A DNA stretch of 64,000 nucleotides from 38-11 sp964539975. GTDB taxonomy: Bacteria; Bacillota; Clostridia; Tissierellales; Dethiosulfatibacteraceae. The translations under genes were made by a program, and so were the position numbers. Positions 31,038 through 40,420 of this stretch are shown piece by piece; the first letter of the stretch is position 1, and each line of letters opens with the position of its first letter. The DNA lies in NCBI GenBank assembly GCA_964539975.1, contig CAZIKK010000005.1:1-64000 (forward strand). Reading direction: 5' to 3'. The notes beneath the pieces were generated by a model. The model was not told the origin of the DNA. It did no database searches and saw nothing but the letters and a program-made list of their open reading frames with translations.

Positions 31038-31826
31038 CTAAACTTCCATAATACGAGTGCACTTATCTCGGAAAGTCATTTGAACAAACACGTCTTCGTC
31101 TACTGTCAGCTTATGGCTTTTTAATGTATTCACCACTGTCTTGTAAGCCAGTTCTGGGAAATTGTTTTCTTGGCTCAAATGTCCTAGCAATACCTTTTCA
31201 TTTCCTTTTTTGAGCACATCCAACAAAAAGTGAGCTGCCATATCGTTTGAAAGATGACCATGGTCGCTCAGGATTCGTCTTTTCAGTGACCATGGGTAGC
31301 TCCCCACTTTCAGTAGCTCCTCATCATGATTAGATTCAAGCAAAAGCAAATCAAATCCTGTCACCTTGTTCTTTATAGTGTCATTAATGCATCCTGTGTC
31401 AGTCAATAAGCTGATCTTTCGTTTTCCATCCGTCACATTGAATCCAAAAGGTTCTACTGCATCATGACTAATATTGAACGGCGTCACATGGAGATCTCCA
31501 ATCACCAACTCTTTGTCCACCACCAGTATTTTCTGATTTTCAGGCTTGATTTTACCAATATACCTCTCCATCGCTACCCATGTTTTCTCAGATGCAAAAA
31601 CCGGAATATTAAAACGCCTTGACAAAACACCTACACCTTGAACATGATCGATGTGTTCATGAGTCACCAAAATACCCTGAATTTGTTCGGGAAATAACGC
31701 CACTTTTCCCATCTCATTCTGTATTTTTTTTCCACTCAACCCTGCATCAATCAAGATATTGGTGGATCCAGCGCCTATATGCTGACAATTGCCACCACTG
31801 CCACTAAAAAGTGAACAAAATCTCAT
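31038..31826 (-). CDS. yycJ: Metallo-beta-lactamase-fold hydrolase YycJ
   Basis: A 262-residue MBL-fold protein: SLFSGSGGNCQHIGAGSTNILIDAGLS (residues 4-30), metal motif VTHEHIDHVQGV (about 53-64), SHDAVEPFGF near 120 and LLESNHDEELL near 160. This matches YycJ/WalJ, linked to DNA repair and to cell-wall cell-cycle control in Firmicutes. GGAGG precedes the ATG. It follows murA by 23 bp. Confidence 0.93.
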   Translation of the reverse strand: MRFCSLFSGSGGNCQHIGAGSTNILIDAGLSGKKIQNEMGKVALFPEQIQGILVTHEHIDHVQGVGVLSRRFNIPVFASEKTWVAMERYIGKIKPENQKILVVDKELVIGDLHVTPFNISHDAVEPFGFNVTDGKRKISLLTDTGCINDTIKNKVTGFDLLLLESNHDEELLKVGSYPWSLKRRILSDHGHLSNDMAAHFLLDVLKKGNEKVLLGHLSQENNFPELAYKTVVNTLKSHKLTVDEDVFVQMTFRDKCTRIMEV

Positions 31827-31849
31827 ACTTTCCTCCGCCTGTTGCCCCT

Positions 31850-33127
31850 TTATACAGTCTTAATTGGGTTGTCATCTTCAACTCTTCTTATTTTGGCCCC
31901 CAAGTTCATGAATTTGTTCTCAATAAATTCATAGCCCCTATCAATATGATAGACATCATTTACCGTTGAAACCCCTTCAGCCGCCAGACATGCCACTACT
32001 AAAGCGGCTCCCGCTCTAAGGTCTGTTGCCTTGACATCTGCAGCTTTCAGTTTTGGATTTCCCTTGATGGATGCTGTTCTGCCTTCTACTTTAATTTTCG
32101 CATCCATTTTTAATAATTCTTCAATGTATTTGAATCGATTCTCAAAAATACTTTCAATCACAATACTTTCTCCCGGTACAGTCGACAATAAAACAGTCAT
32201 AGGCTGTTGCAAATCCGTAGGGAATCCAGGATAAGGCAGCGTTTTTATGTTAACAGGCTCCAATTCCTTTTCATAGTGAACCCTCAGCGAATCTCCGTAC
32301 TCCTCAATTTTCATTCCCATTTCTTTGAGCTTGGCTGTGACAGGCTCTAAGTGTTTTGGGATGATATTATTGATGATTAAATCGCCTTTTGTTACCGCTG
32401 CGGCGATCATATACGTTCCGGCTTCAACTTGATCTGGAATAACACTGTAAGAACCACCATGCATAGTCTCTACTCCTGTTATCCGAATAACATCTGTCCC
32501 AGCACCACGTATATTAGCTCCCATTGCATTTAAAAAGTTTGCTGTATCCACCACATGAGGTTCTTTTGCTGCATTTTCAATAACCGTTTTTCCCTCAGCA
32601 TATACTGCGGCCATCATGATATTGATGGTTGCCCCCACGCTAACCACATCCAAATAAATCTTGTTGCCTATAAGTCGATCTGCGCTGACACGGATCAAAT
32701 CTTCTTTTATCTCAAATTTTCCTCCCAACGCCTCTAACCCTTTGATGTGTTGGTCAATAGGTCTTACTCCGATATCACATCCTCCAGGATAGGAAATGGT
32801 CACATCTTTGAACCTTCCTAGACCTGCTCCTAATAGGTAATAAGACGCCCTAAGCTTTCTAGTTAACCCGTTTGGGATCTCGCATTTTTCAATTGTTCCA
32901 GTATCCACCGTCATCACACCATTGTCACCAATAGACACTTTCGCTCCCAGTCGACTCAAAATGTCCCTATAAACCAAGACATCTTGTATGACTGGAAGGT
33001 TTTCAACCACACATAGGCTTCCTGTCAGAATAGTCGCTGGTATGATGGCTAAAGCCGCATTTTTAAATCCGCTTATATTGACCTTGCCTCTAAGTCTATT
33101 GCCACCTTCAATTAAAAGTTTTGTCAT
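31850..33127 (-). CDS. murA: UDP-N-acetylglucosamine 1-carboxyvinyltransferase
   Basis: A 425-residue EPSP-synthase-fold enzyme of peptidoglycan synthesis that adds enolpyruvate to UDP-GlcNAc. Lys22 lies in ISGFKNAALAIIPATIL and the active-site cysteine is Cys117 in PGGCDIGVRPID, the fosfomycin-sensitive type. The second-residue change SGF (usual SGA or SGS) is slightly unusual. It sits within the wal block, where a MurA paralogue is common in clostridia. A separate transcript is possible; 94 bp separate it from yycI. Confidence 0.95.
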   Translation of the reverse strand: MTKLLIEGGNRLRGKVNISGFKNAALAIIPATILTGSLCVVENLPVIQDVLVYRDILSRLGAKVSIGDNGVMTVDTGTIEKCEIPNGLTRKLRASYYLLGAGLGRFKDVTISYPGGCDIGVRPIDQHIKGLEALGGKFEIKEDLIRVSADRLIGNKIYLDVVSVGATINIMMAAVYAEGKTVIENAAKEPHVVDTANFLNAMGANIRGAGTDVIRITGVETMHGGSYSVIPDQVEAGTYMIAAAVTKGDLIINNIIPKHLEPVTAKLKEMGMKIEEYGDSLRVHYEKELEPVNIKTLPYPGFPTDLQQPMTVLLSTVPGESIVIESIFENRFKYIEELLKMDAKIKVEGRTASIKGNPKLKAADVKATDLRAGAALVVACLAAEGVSTVNDVYHIDRGYEFIENKFMNLGAKIRRVEDDNPIKTV

Positions 33128-33221
33128 TGTAACCTTCCTTTATTTCAATGCATCTGTATATCTGCATGAATTTGTTCTTTAACAGACCTATATTATAATA
33201 AATATGAAATGATTTCAACCA

Positions 33222-34040
33222 TTATTCCGCCTCAATCAAATATTTAACCCGTCCACTTTTGAATGTTACTTGCCACACGGGCTCCAAGTTATCCGTAACA
33301 ATGGTTTGCCAGTTCAGTGTTTGTTCGTCTCGATAATAACACACCCTAATATCCGTAATGGTGTCGCCGGAAAGTTCTGGGAAACGAAGCAATCTCAACA
33401 AAGCTTCCACGGCTTGCGTCATTCGAATTTCAGCCTGGGTTTCTCGCATCTCTTTGATGCTTTGTATTTCTACACCTGCTACGCCTTGATGATCTAGATA
33501 AAACTTGTAATAATCGTTCACAATCGGTGTTCCCAACTGATGGGACACATATGTAACTTCAACGACCTGTCCCATTTCTACCAATTGGCGTTCGTATCCT
33601 TTTAAGTCTATTCCCTGTGTTTTTGTAAAAACTTCCACCCATTGATTTATTTGATTTAAGTCAATCTCCCCGCCTGTTTCAAGACTTCTTTCCATCAAAA
33701 CCATTTTTTTGCCTTCAATTATTTCTACACTTCTACCATCTTGACCGGCAAAAAATTGATCTTCAATCACCTCATAATAATTCTCACCTAAAAAATCAAC
33801 AACCACTTGACTCCGACCATCCAAGACCTGATAGGTAACTTCTAAAAGAGGTTTCCTTGTCTCTTCTTTTGGGATGTCTCCCTCTACAAATATCCCCGCC
33901 TGATTCAAGGCTTCGATCACTTGCCGCTCATCGACCACTTCTCCGCTCGTTCGACCTCTTTGGATCACTTGTCCAATCAGAAAGACATCCAGCACAATGA
34001 AGGCGATGATCAGTATGGTTTTCGCTTTATTCCAATCCAT
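33222..34040 (-). CDS. yycI: WalK regulator YycI
   Basis: A 272-residue protein with one N-terminal membrane helix (about 6-25, KAKTILIIAFIVLDVFLIGQVI) and an extracytoplasmic YycI domain, including a repeated beta-region that ends VWQVTFKSGRVKYLIEAE. YycI with YycH tunes WalK activity by membrane contacts. ATG 34040 follows GGGAGGGG; the frame to 34058 has no better site. It overlaps yycH by 14 bp. Confidence 0.9.
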   Translation of the reverse strand: MDWNKAKTILIIAFIVLDVFLIGQVIQRGRTSGEVVDERQVIEALNQAGIFVEGDIPKEETRKPLLEVTYQVLDGRSQVVVDFLGENYYEVIEDQFFAGQDGRSVEIIEGKKMVLMERSLETGGEIDLNQINQWVEVFTKTQGIDLKGYERQLVEMGQVVEVTYVSHQLGTPIVNDYYKFYLDHQGVAGVEIQSIKEMRETQAEIRMTQAVEALLRLLRFPELSGDTITDIRVCYYRDEQTLNWQTIVTDNLEPVWQVTFKSGRVKYLIEAE

Positions 34041-35448
34041 TCTGCCCCTCCCTCTCATGGTGTTGCTCTTCTATGATCGTACCTGTAATGGCGTTAAATA
34101 TATAACTCCGATCATCTGTCTTAACAACCCATACACTTCTTATCAGTTGATCTCTTGATCTTCTGGAAGGATCAAAGTAAGCTAAATGAATCTCATAAAT
34201 GCTTTCCAGTATCTTGCTTTTGGCTTCATCAAAACTATAATGACCATTGGCATCGTCTTCCAAATAGAGCTCCGTTATAAAGTCAATATTCTGCTCTACA
34301 ATCTGTCGAGGATTTAGCACTTCCACCTCTTCCGTTTCAATCCCTGTGTCGTAGTCGATATCTCGTATAAACCTTTGGTAGTAGACCACTCGATTTCCAA
34401 TGACTTCAATTTGAATAGCCTTCTCCTCTCGTACCTGACTGAAAATGATTGGTCTATCAAATAGATGGTATGAAAATTCAAATCGATAACCGTATTTCCC
34501 TTCACGCATCATGGGTGTTACGCGGCTCAAATAACCATCTTCTGGAAAGCCCAAAAAATCCTCAATAAACTGAATAGCCAAACTGAAAGCCTCAAAACTT
34601 GAGCCTTCGTCAAGCGCTATTTCCATGGCGTCATAAAACTCCAAGAACCCTTCTTCGTAAAGACGCAACACCTTTTCGTTCCTATAAACGTAATTAATGG
34701 TTCTTTCTCGGTCTATAGTCGTTCGAACATAATCAAAGCTATCCTTGAAATAATCCTTGGCAATTCTTTGGACTGCCTCCTGATCTTCCACATCAATTTC
34801 TGATTTAATGAATATAGGATTCCATGCCTTTTCACTAGAGGAAATGGGTATAAACGCTCCGGATTCCGACATATTGAATACAGCGTCATAATGCTCTTGA
34901 GCATATTGAGTCGCTTGAGCTGTTAATTCGTCCAATTTATGACCCTCTATCGATACGTCCAATCGATAAACATTTCTTCCATCACTGACAAACATGTGTT
35001 GTGTTTCTGTTTCATAGGCAATCCATTCCACCCTCGACACAAAATCACTAATTCTAGTATTTCCGATGCCCATGCCTTCTATGATCAAATCCATTGGCAT
35101 GGGATTGCTAAAATGAATTTTCAAATTGTTCCCTAAGTGGGGGGAAGCCACTACATCCTCTTCCTCATATATGTATCTGAATGCATCTCTAGAAGCTTCT
35201 ACAAAAACTGTCCAAATCTGTTGGTTTAATGCCCCATCGTAAATCATATATTGGTAATCTGTTGTGATTGAAGATTTTGATGGTCTGATTTTGTCCCATA
35301 TTGATAACACCTGTTGGGGCTCCTTTATCTCTTCTTCTAATTCCAAGGAAAAATCCCATGATAAATCCAACCACAATAACCCTGATGCATAGATTGAAAT
35401 GATCACCAGCACAATCAACAATAGATTTTTGAACCGTTCTTTACCCAT
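34027..35448 (-). CDS. yycH: WalK regulator YycH
   Basis: A 473-residue protein with one N-terminal membrane helix (about 7-25, FKNLLLIVLVIISIYASGLLWLDL) and a large extracytoplasmic part: QVLSIWDKIRPSKSSITTDYQYM near 40-65, then the YycH domains, ending in DDRSYIFNAITGTIIEEQ. I choose ATG 35448 (MGKERFKN), seven bases after AGGGGTG. It overlaps walK by 8 bp. Together with YycI it controls the kinase. Weak sequence conservation is normal for this family. Confidence 0.88.
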   Translation of the reverse strand: MGKERFKNLLLIVLVIISIYASGLLWLDLSWDFSLELEEEIKEPQQVLSIWDKIRPSKSSITTDYQYMIYDGALNQQIWTVFVEASRDAFRYIYEEEDVVASPHLGNNLKIHFSNPMPMDLIIEGMGIGNTRISDFVSRVEWIAYETETQHMFVSDGRNVYRLDVSIEGHKLDELTAQATQYAQEHYDAVFNMSESGAFIPISSSEKAWNPIFIKSEIDVEDQEAVQRIAKDYFKDSFDYVRTTIDRERTINYVYRNEKVLRLYEEGFLEFYDAMEIALDEGSSFEAFSLAIQFIEDFLGFPEDGYLSRVTPMMREGKYGYRFEFSYHLFDRPIIFSQVREEKAIQIEVIGNRVVYYQRFIRDIDYDTGIETEEVEVLNPRQIVEQNIDFITELYLEDDANGHYSFDEAKSKILESIYEIHLAYFDPSRRSRDQLIRSVWVVKTDDRSYIFNAITGTIIEEQHHEREGQNGLE

Positions 35449-37252
35449 TGACATCACCCCTTGACACAATGGGGATTTTCAAAGAGAATGTGGTCTTTTC
35501 ATTTGGGAAACTTTTCACATCGATTTCTGCACCATGAGCATCCGCTATATGTTTCACGATCGCTAAACCCAAACCTGTCCCACCGAAATCTCTAGATCTG
35601 GCTTTGTCTACTCTATAAAACCGTTCAAATATCCTGTTTAAATGCTCTTCAGAAATCCCAATGCCATCATCCGAAACATCCACGACGATATGTTCTTCTT
35701 TTTCTTGGCATTGAATCCAAATATTTCCCCCTACTTGAGTATATTTGATAGCATTGCCTATCAAATTTTGAAAAATCTGCTCCAACCCATCTTTGTCAAA
35801 CAAAACAAGGGCATTTGTGGGGTCGTTATTAATGATAACTTTCAGTTCTTTTTCTTCCCAAGCCAACTTTTGCTTGTTCAAGGTTTCCTTTAAAACCTCT
35901 CCTGGACTGATGTGGATTTTATTCCAATCCGCTTGGTTATATTCCATTCTAGATAGTTTTAACAAATCCTTCACTAGTCGATCCATCCGATCACTCTCAG
36001 TATTGATAACCTGAATAAAGTCGTGAGCAGTTTCTTTGTCTTCTAAAGCCCCTTCTAATAACGTTTCCGCATAACTTTTTATCGTGGTGATAGGTGTTTT
36101 CAACTCATGGGATACATTAGCTACAAATTCTTTTCGCATGTTTTCAAGTTTTTGTTGTTCAGTAATATCTTGTATGACGTAGATCACACCCCCTATTTCT
36201 GACATTTCGTTTCTGAATGGCGCGTGATTGATACTATAAACATAGTCATCGATATTGACAATGATGTTATTAGTGTATTCTTTCTCTTTTAAAAATGATA
36301 AAGATAATTGATAGTCGATTTCCGATAATAGTTGGTCTCCATTAATCCCTTCTTGATTTTCGATCTCCAAAATGCGTATTGCCACAGGGTTGGCGTGAAT
36401 AATACGTCCTTCCAAATCAAATGTAATGACGCCATCTGCCATGTAATTAAATGTGGTTTCCATTTTGCTTTTTTCTTGGTACACTTGAGAAATATTTGCT
36501 TTGAGTTCTTTAGTTAAAGAGTTAAACATCATGGCCAATTGGCCTAGTTCATCATTGGATTTGACATCTACTACTTGGTCAAAATTCCCTTTTGACATTT
36601 CTTTGGCCTTCATGGTGAGGTCTTTGATGGGACCTGTTATGCTTCTCGCAAGGAAAAAACCAAGCCCAACCGTAATCAATAAAGCCAAAAGAGTGGCTCT
36701 TGTCAACATCGCTGTAGCATTTCTCATCGTTTCATAAACCGTGTCCAATCGATATGTCAAATACAAAATTCCCTCGATGTCACCGTTCTCATTTTTCACC
36801 GGGTAAGCCATATGCTTGATTCTTTCGTTGGCTCCACTGTATTCATTCTCCGGTATCATCTCCGCCATTTCTCCTCGCATAGCTTCAAGAACCAATAAAT
36901 TATTAATTCGTCTGGATTCATAGGCACTCAATTCCACCGTGCTTCCTACCGTGCTCCCAATGATTGTTTTGTTTTCATCATTTAAAATGACGTACAAATT
37001 CTCATCATAACCAATTTGCACATTCGCTTCGATCAGCTCACCAATGGCTTCCTGATTGCTTGCCCAATCATCATCTTGAAGCAAGGATGAACTGGCCAGT
37101 ATAGAAAAGATATGACTCCTCATGGATTGAGTGATGGATTCAAGCTGGATTCTCTCCAGCTGATCTGTGATAAAGAAACCCACAATAGCCAACGCCATAA
37201 AAACCAATAAAAAATAAATGATGATTAAACGCCATCGGATGCTTCTAAACAT
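35441..37252 (-). CDS. walK: Sensor histidine kinase WalK
   Basis: A 603-residue kinase. TM1 (about 8-28), extracytoplasmic sensor, TM2 (about 183-203), HAMP (204-256), PAS (262-365, with QDITEQQKLE), HisKA with phospho-acceptor His382 in VSHELKTPITT, and HATPase ending in GGTGLGLAIVKHIADAHGA. It senses cell-wall state and phosphorylates WalR. ATG 37252 with AGGAGGGG; the frame to 37321 overlaps walR and is rejected. The walR stop is one base before the walK start. Confidence 0.95.
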   Translation of the reverse strand: MFRSIRWRLIIIYFLLVFMALAIVGFFITDQLERIQLESITQSMRSHIFSILASSSLLQDDDWASNQEAIGELIEANVQIGYDENLYVILNDENKTIIGSTVGSTVELSAYESRRINNLLVLEAMRGEMAEMIPENEYSGANERIKHMAYPVKNENGDIEGILYLTYRLDTVYETMRNATAMLTRATLLALLITVGLGFFLARSITGPIKDLTMKAKEMSKGNFDQVVDVKSNDELGQLAMMFNSLTKELKANISQVYQEKSKMETTFNYMADGVITFDLEGRIIHANPVAIRILEIENQEGINGDQLLSEIDYQLSLSFLKEKEYTNNIIVNIDDYVYSINHAPFRNEMSEIGGVIYVIQDITEQQKLENMRKEFVANVSHELKTPITTIKSYAETLLEGALEDKETAHDFIQVINTESDRMDRLVKDLLKLSRMEYNQADWNKIHISPGEVLKETLNKQKLAWEEKELKVIINNDPTNALVLFDKDGLEQIFQNLIGNAIKYTQVGGNIWIQCQEKEEHIVVDVSDDGIGISEEHLNRIFERFYRVDKARSRDFGGTGLGLAIVKHIADAHGAEIDVKSFPNEKTTFSLKIPIVSRGDVNG

Positions 37253-37253
37253 G

Positions 37254-37940
37254 CTAGCCCCTCCTGAAGTAGTAACCGACCCCTCTTTTGGTGATGATAA
37301 ACTTGTCGGTTTTAGTTTCAATCTTTTCTCTCAATCTCCTCACGGTCACATCAATTGTCCTAAGGTCGCCATATTCATATCCCCATACAGTTTTTAACAG
37401 GTTCTCACGGTTAAATACCTTGTCCGGGTTAAGCATGAGAAAACGCAACAGTTCAAATTCGCGATTGGTCAAGTCAACTTTTTCATCCTCAAGATATACC
37501 TCTAGTTTGTTGAAATCTACTGTCAACTTGCCATAAGTCATGATTCTTGATTTTTGAATCTCTTCTGGATCCTTGTAGCGCTCTCGCCTTAAATTGGCTT
37601 TGACTCTAGCCACCACCTCTTTCATGCTAAAAGGTTTGGTGATGTAATCGTCTGCGCCTAAGTCAAGCCCTGTGATCTTGTCCGACTCCTCTTCTTTGGC
37701 TGTCAACATCAATACCGGCATGGTTACTTGCGTTCTTATTTCTCTTAATACTTCAAAACCACTTTTGTGGGGTAACATAATGTCTAATAGAATCAAATCC
37801 GGCATTTCAGAGATCGCTTTATTTACAGCTTCTTCTCCATCGTAAGCTGTAGATACCTCAAATCCTTCTTTTTCAAGATTGTATTTTATAATGTTAGCAA
37901 TGGGTCTCTCATCATCCACTACGAGTATTTTTACTTTCAT
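37254..37940 (-). CDS. walR: Response regulator WalR (OmpR family)
   Basis: A 228-residue regulator. The receiver domain spans 1-120 with DD at 9-10, phospho-acceptor Asp53 (LILLDIMLPHKSG) and LGADDYITKPFSMKEVVARVKANLRR. The winged-helix DNA-binding domain ends in GYYFRRG with the WalR recognition pattern VRRLREKIE. WalR controls cell-wall hydrolases and is usually essential. It directly follows the FGGY kinase gene by 26 bp, so the promoter may lie inside or before that gene. Confidence 0.95.
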   Translation of the reverse strand: MKVKILVVDDERPIANIIKYNLEKEGFEVSTAYDGEEAVNKAISEMPDLILLDIMLPHKSGFEVLREIRTQVTMPVLMLTAKEEESDKITGLDLGADDYITKPFSMKEVVARVKANLRRERYKDPEEIQKSRIMTYGKLTVDFNKLEVYLEDEKVDLTNREFELLRFLMLNPDKVFNRENLLKTVWGYEYGDLRTIDVTVRRLREKIETKTDKFIITKRGVGYYFRRG

Positions 37941-37965
37941 TCCTACACCTACTTTATCTAAAAAT

Positions 37966-39519
37966 CTAATACCTTTGATCTTCTGATTTCAACAGTGATT
38001 TATAAAGGGGTTTCAACCGGCGATACATTCGCTTGTAAATTTGACGATATTGGTGTTCATAGATCTGGACGTTTTTATCATTGGGTTGAAATACCTTTGA
38101 GACCCTCACCATTTTTTCCACCGCTTCGTCAACATCCTTGTATACCCCTAGTCCCACAAAAGCAGTAATAGAGGCTCCTAACCCTGTTGTTTCATAAGTC
38201 TGAACCTTAAAAACTTTGCGATTGATAATGTCCGCTGTGATTTGGCAAATTGTGTCACTCTGAGATCCCCCTCCAGACAAGGCGATTTCTTCCATCCTGA
38301 CTCCTGACTTTTTTTCAAGTCGTTCAATACCTTCTTTGAGAGCAAATCCTATTCCTTCTATGATTGCCCGATACAAGTGGGTTTTGCCATGATAATCACT
38401 AAAACCAAGAACAGTGCCTCTTGCCTCAGGTCTTAATAGCTCCTGTCCCCAGAATGGTTGTAACACCAATCCTTCACAACCTGGAGGAATGGTGTCTAGC
38501 TTTTCATCAAGGAGTTGAATAGCTTGTTTGCTATCTCCTTGAACGGAAGCAAGCTCTTCATGAGCAAACTCCTTCTCGAACCATTTCACCATCCAATAAC
38601 CCCGATAGATGGTTATTTCAGGGTTGTACCATCCATATTTAACAGATGGGAAAGGAGGGAATAGCGTAACTAACTCAAAATATTTTTTTGAAGTTGTCTG
38701 TATGGTTGCTTGAGATCCTAATGAGATGCTACCTTTATTCAAATCGTTGCAGCCAACTCCCAAAGTCTCACAGCCTTTATCTGATCCTGAAGCCAGAACT
38801 TTCAACCCTTTAGACAAACCCGTTTCCTCTGAAGCTTCTCTTGTCACTGCCCCCAAAATAGTTCCTGGTTTTACCAGTTCATGAAGATACCGATCTTCGA
38901 TTTGGAAAATTTGTCGTTTGATATCTCTTTTTCCTGTCCATCGAAATCTTTTGTAATCAAAGGGCACATGTCCTACAGTAGCCGCCGTGCTATCTTTGTA
39001 CTCTCCCGTCAATCGATAATTCAAATAGGTAGACAAAAACAAATATTTCCTTGTTTTCTCCCAAATCTCCGGTTCATTCTCTCTTATCCAATTACCGCGA
39101 AATTCTCTATTGAATACGTCGGCGATGCGTTTGAATCGAACCATTCTCAAGACCAAGTTTGCCCAAAGCGCCATAGGTCTCACATTACTGGCCATACGAG
39201 CATCCATCCAGCTGATACAATCTCTAAGAGGAAAGCCCTTGTCGTCCACTACCACAATGGAATCCCTTTGGCAAGACAAAGTGATGCCCTCCACTTGATG
39301 GAACAAATTAGGCTCTTTTTTCGACAAACACCTAATCCCATGGCAGATCATCTCCCAAATATGATCTGGGTCAATCTCTTTCCAACCAGGTTTCAATGAT
39401 TTGTATTTGTCAACATCATATTTATCTTTATATGTCAAATTGCCTAACGCATCAAATACCAGAATTCTTAGACTTTGAGTCCCACAATCTATTGCCAATA
39501 CATAACGGTTTTCTTTCAC
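37966..39519 (-). CDS. FGGY-family carbohydrate kinase
   Basis: A 517-residue sugar kinase. FGGY_N features are LAIDCGTQSLRILVFDALG at 8-26 and SCQRDSIVVVDDKGFPLRDCISWMDAR near 82-108; FGGY_C features are GLVLQPFWGQELLRPEARG near 335 and the signature EEIALSGGGSQSDTICQITADIINRKV near 427-452. It is closest in pattern to xylulokinase-type enzymes, but the substrate is uncertain. It starts at GTG 39519 with GAGAGG upstream. It heads the minus-strand run that continues into walR. Confidence 0.88.
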   Translation of the reverse strand: MKENRYVLAIDCGTQSLRILVFDALGNLTYKDKYDVDKYKSLKPGWKEIDPDHIWEMICHGIRCLSKKEPNLFHQVEGITLSCQRDSIVVVDDKGFPLRDCISWMDARMASNVRPMALWANLVLRMVRFKRIADVFNREFRGNWIRENEPEIWEKTRKYLFLSTYLNYRLTGEYKDSTAATVGHVPFDYKRFRWTGKRDIKRQIFQIEDRYLHELVKPGTILGAVTREASEETGLSKGLKVLASGSDKGCETLGVGCNDLNKGSISLGSQATIQTTSKKYFELVTLFPPFPSVKYGWYNPEITIYRGYWMVKWFEKEFAHEELASVQGDSKQAIQLLDEKLDTIPPGCEGLVLQPFWGQELLRPEARGTVLGFSDYHGKTHLYRAIIEGIGFALKEGIERLEKKSGVRMEEIALSGGGSQSDTICQITADIINRKVFKVQTYETTGLGASITAFVGLGVYKDVDEAVEKMVRVSKVFQPNDKNVQIYEHQYRQIYKRMYRRLKPLYKSLLKSEDQRY

Positions 39520-39548
39520 AGTAACCTCTCATTGTTGTGCTTTTTTCC

Positions 39549-39554
39549 ATTATA
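39549..39554 (-). promoter_or_regulatory. Predicted extended -10 promoter of FGGY-wal run
   Basis: A minus-strand TATAAT preceded by TGT (extended -10 pattern) lies 30 bp before the FGGY kinase start. The -35 region is weak. Confidence 0.45.
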
Positions 39555-39606
39555 ACAAATTTACACCAAACAACCTAATAAAACCACTAACCCACAAAAG
39601 TTTGAA

Positions 39607-39635
39607 TTGATGTCTTCTTTTGTTTGTGATATAAA
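39607..39635 (+). promoter_or_regulatory. Predicted promoter of DUF3842 gene
   Basis: TTGATG at 39607-39612, a 17-nt spacer and TATAAA at 39630-39635 lie 31 bp before the ATG. Confidence 0.5.
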
Positions 39636-39665
39636 TGAACTATCAATACTCAAGTGAGGTAATCT

Positions 39666-40076
39666 ATGATAGCAGTTGTCGATGGTAAAGGTGGTGGCCT
39701 TGGAGCCCGAATTGTAGAAGAATTAAAGAAAGCTTATGGCGATGAAATTCAAATACTTGCATTAGGAACGAATTCCGCTGCGACTATTTCCATGAACAAG
39801 GCAGGTGCTGATTTAGCTGCCACCGGCGAAAATCCCGTCGTTGTCAATGCAAAAAAGGCAACCTTAATCCTAGGCCCTATTGCCATTATAATCCCCGACG
39901 GACTAATGGGCGAGATTACACCTCGAATGGCGGAAGCCATCTCGTTAAGCGATGCAAAAAAAATATTGCTCCCATCAGATAGGTGCAATATCGATATTGT
40001 CTCGACACCGAAGTCACTTAATATGTCAGATATGATTCAAGAACTGGTTGAAAGAGTAAAGGAAGAGCTGTCTTAG
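39666..40076 (+). CDS. DUF3842 family protein
   Basis: A 136-residue protein with the DUF3842 features: VVDGKGGGLGARIVEELKK at residues 4-22 (a glycine-rich nucleotide-binding-like loop), ALGTNSAATISMNKAGADLAATGENP (about 37-62) and ILPSDRCNIDIV near 103. The family is restricted mostly to clostridia and has no known function. GAGGT precedes the ATG. The 3' end overlaps the converging PspC gene by 4 bp. Confidence 0.88.
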   Translation: MIAVVDGKGGGLGARIVEELKKAYGDEIQILALGTNSAATISMNKAGADLAATGENPVVVNAKKATLILGPIAIIIPDGLMGEITPRMAEAISLSDAKKILLPSDRCNIDIVSTPKSLNMSDMIQELVERVKEELS

Positions 40077-40330
40077 AACTCTTCCTCTTTTTCATCTTGA
40101 TCCTCTTTTATAGGAATCTCTTCTTTGTATAATTCTTCCTCAACTTCTGATTTGCTCGGTAGAATAATCGCCAAAAGAATGTAAACCCCTACACCAACAC
40201 CCCATGCCCATGAAACTACAAACCAAATCACACGTACCAATGTGGGATCCAAGTCAAAATACTCAGCCACTCCTTGACAGACACCTGCCAATTTTCCCTT
40301 TTCTTCATTCTTATATAGTGTTCGACTCAT
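40073..40330 (-). CDS. PspC domain membrane protein
   Basis: An 85-residue protein: YKNEEKGKLAGVCQGVAEYFDLDPTLVRVIWFVVSWAWGVGVGVYILLAIILPSK-type PspC domain at residues 5-60 with one or two membrane helices, and a short acidic tail. PspC proteins act in envelope stress, but small stand-alone ones are poorly understood. ATG 40330 follows GGAAGGTG; the track to 40348 lacks a site. Confidence 0.88.
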   Translation of the reverse strand: MSRTLYKNEEKGKLAGVCQGVAEYFDLDPTLVRVIWFVVSWAWGVGVGVYILLAIILPSKSEVEEELYKEEIPIKEDQDEKEEEF

Positions 40331-40420
40331 TTGATCACCTTCCTCCATTGTTCTTATTTACTATAGTTCCATCATACAGGTCTAATATTAGTTACCCATT
40401 AGTCATTTATTAAAACCACA

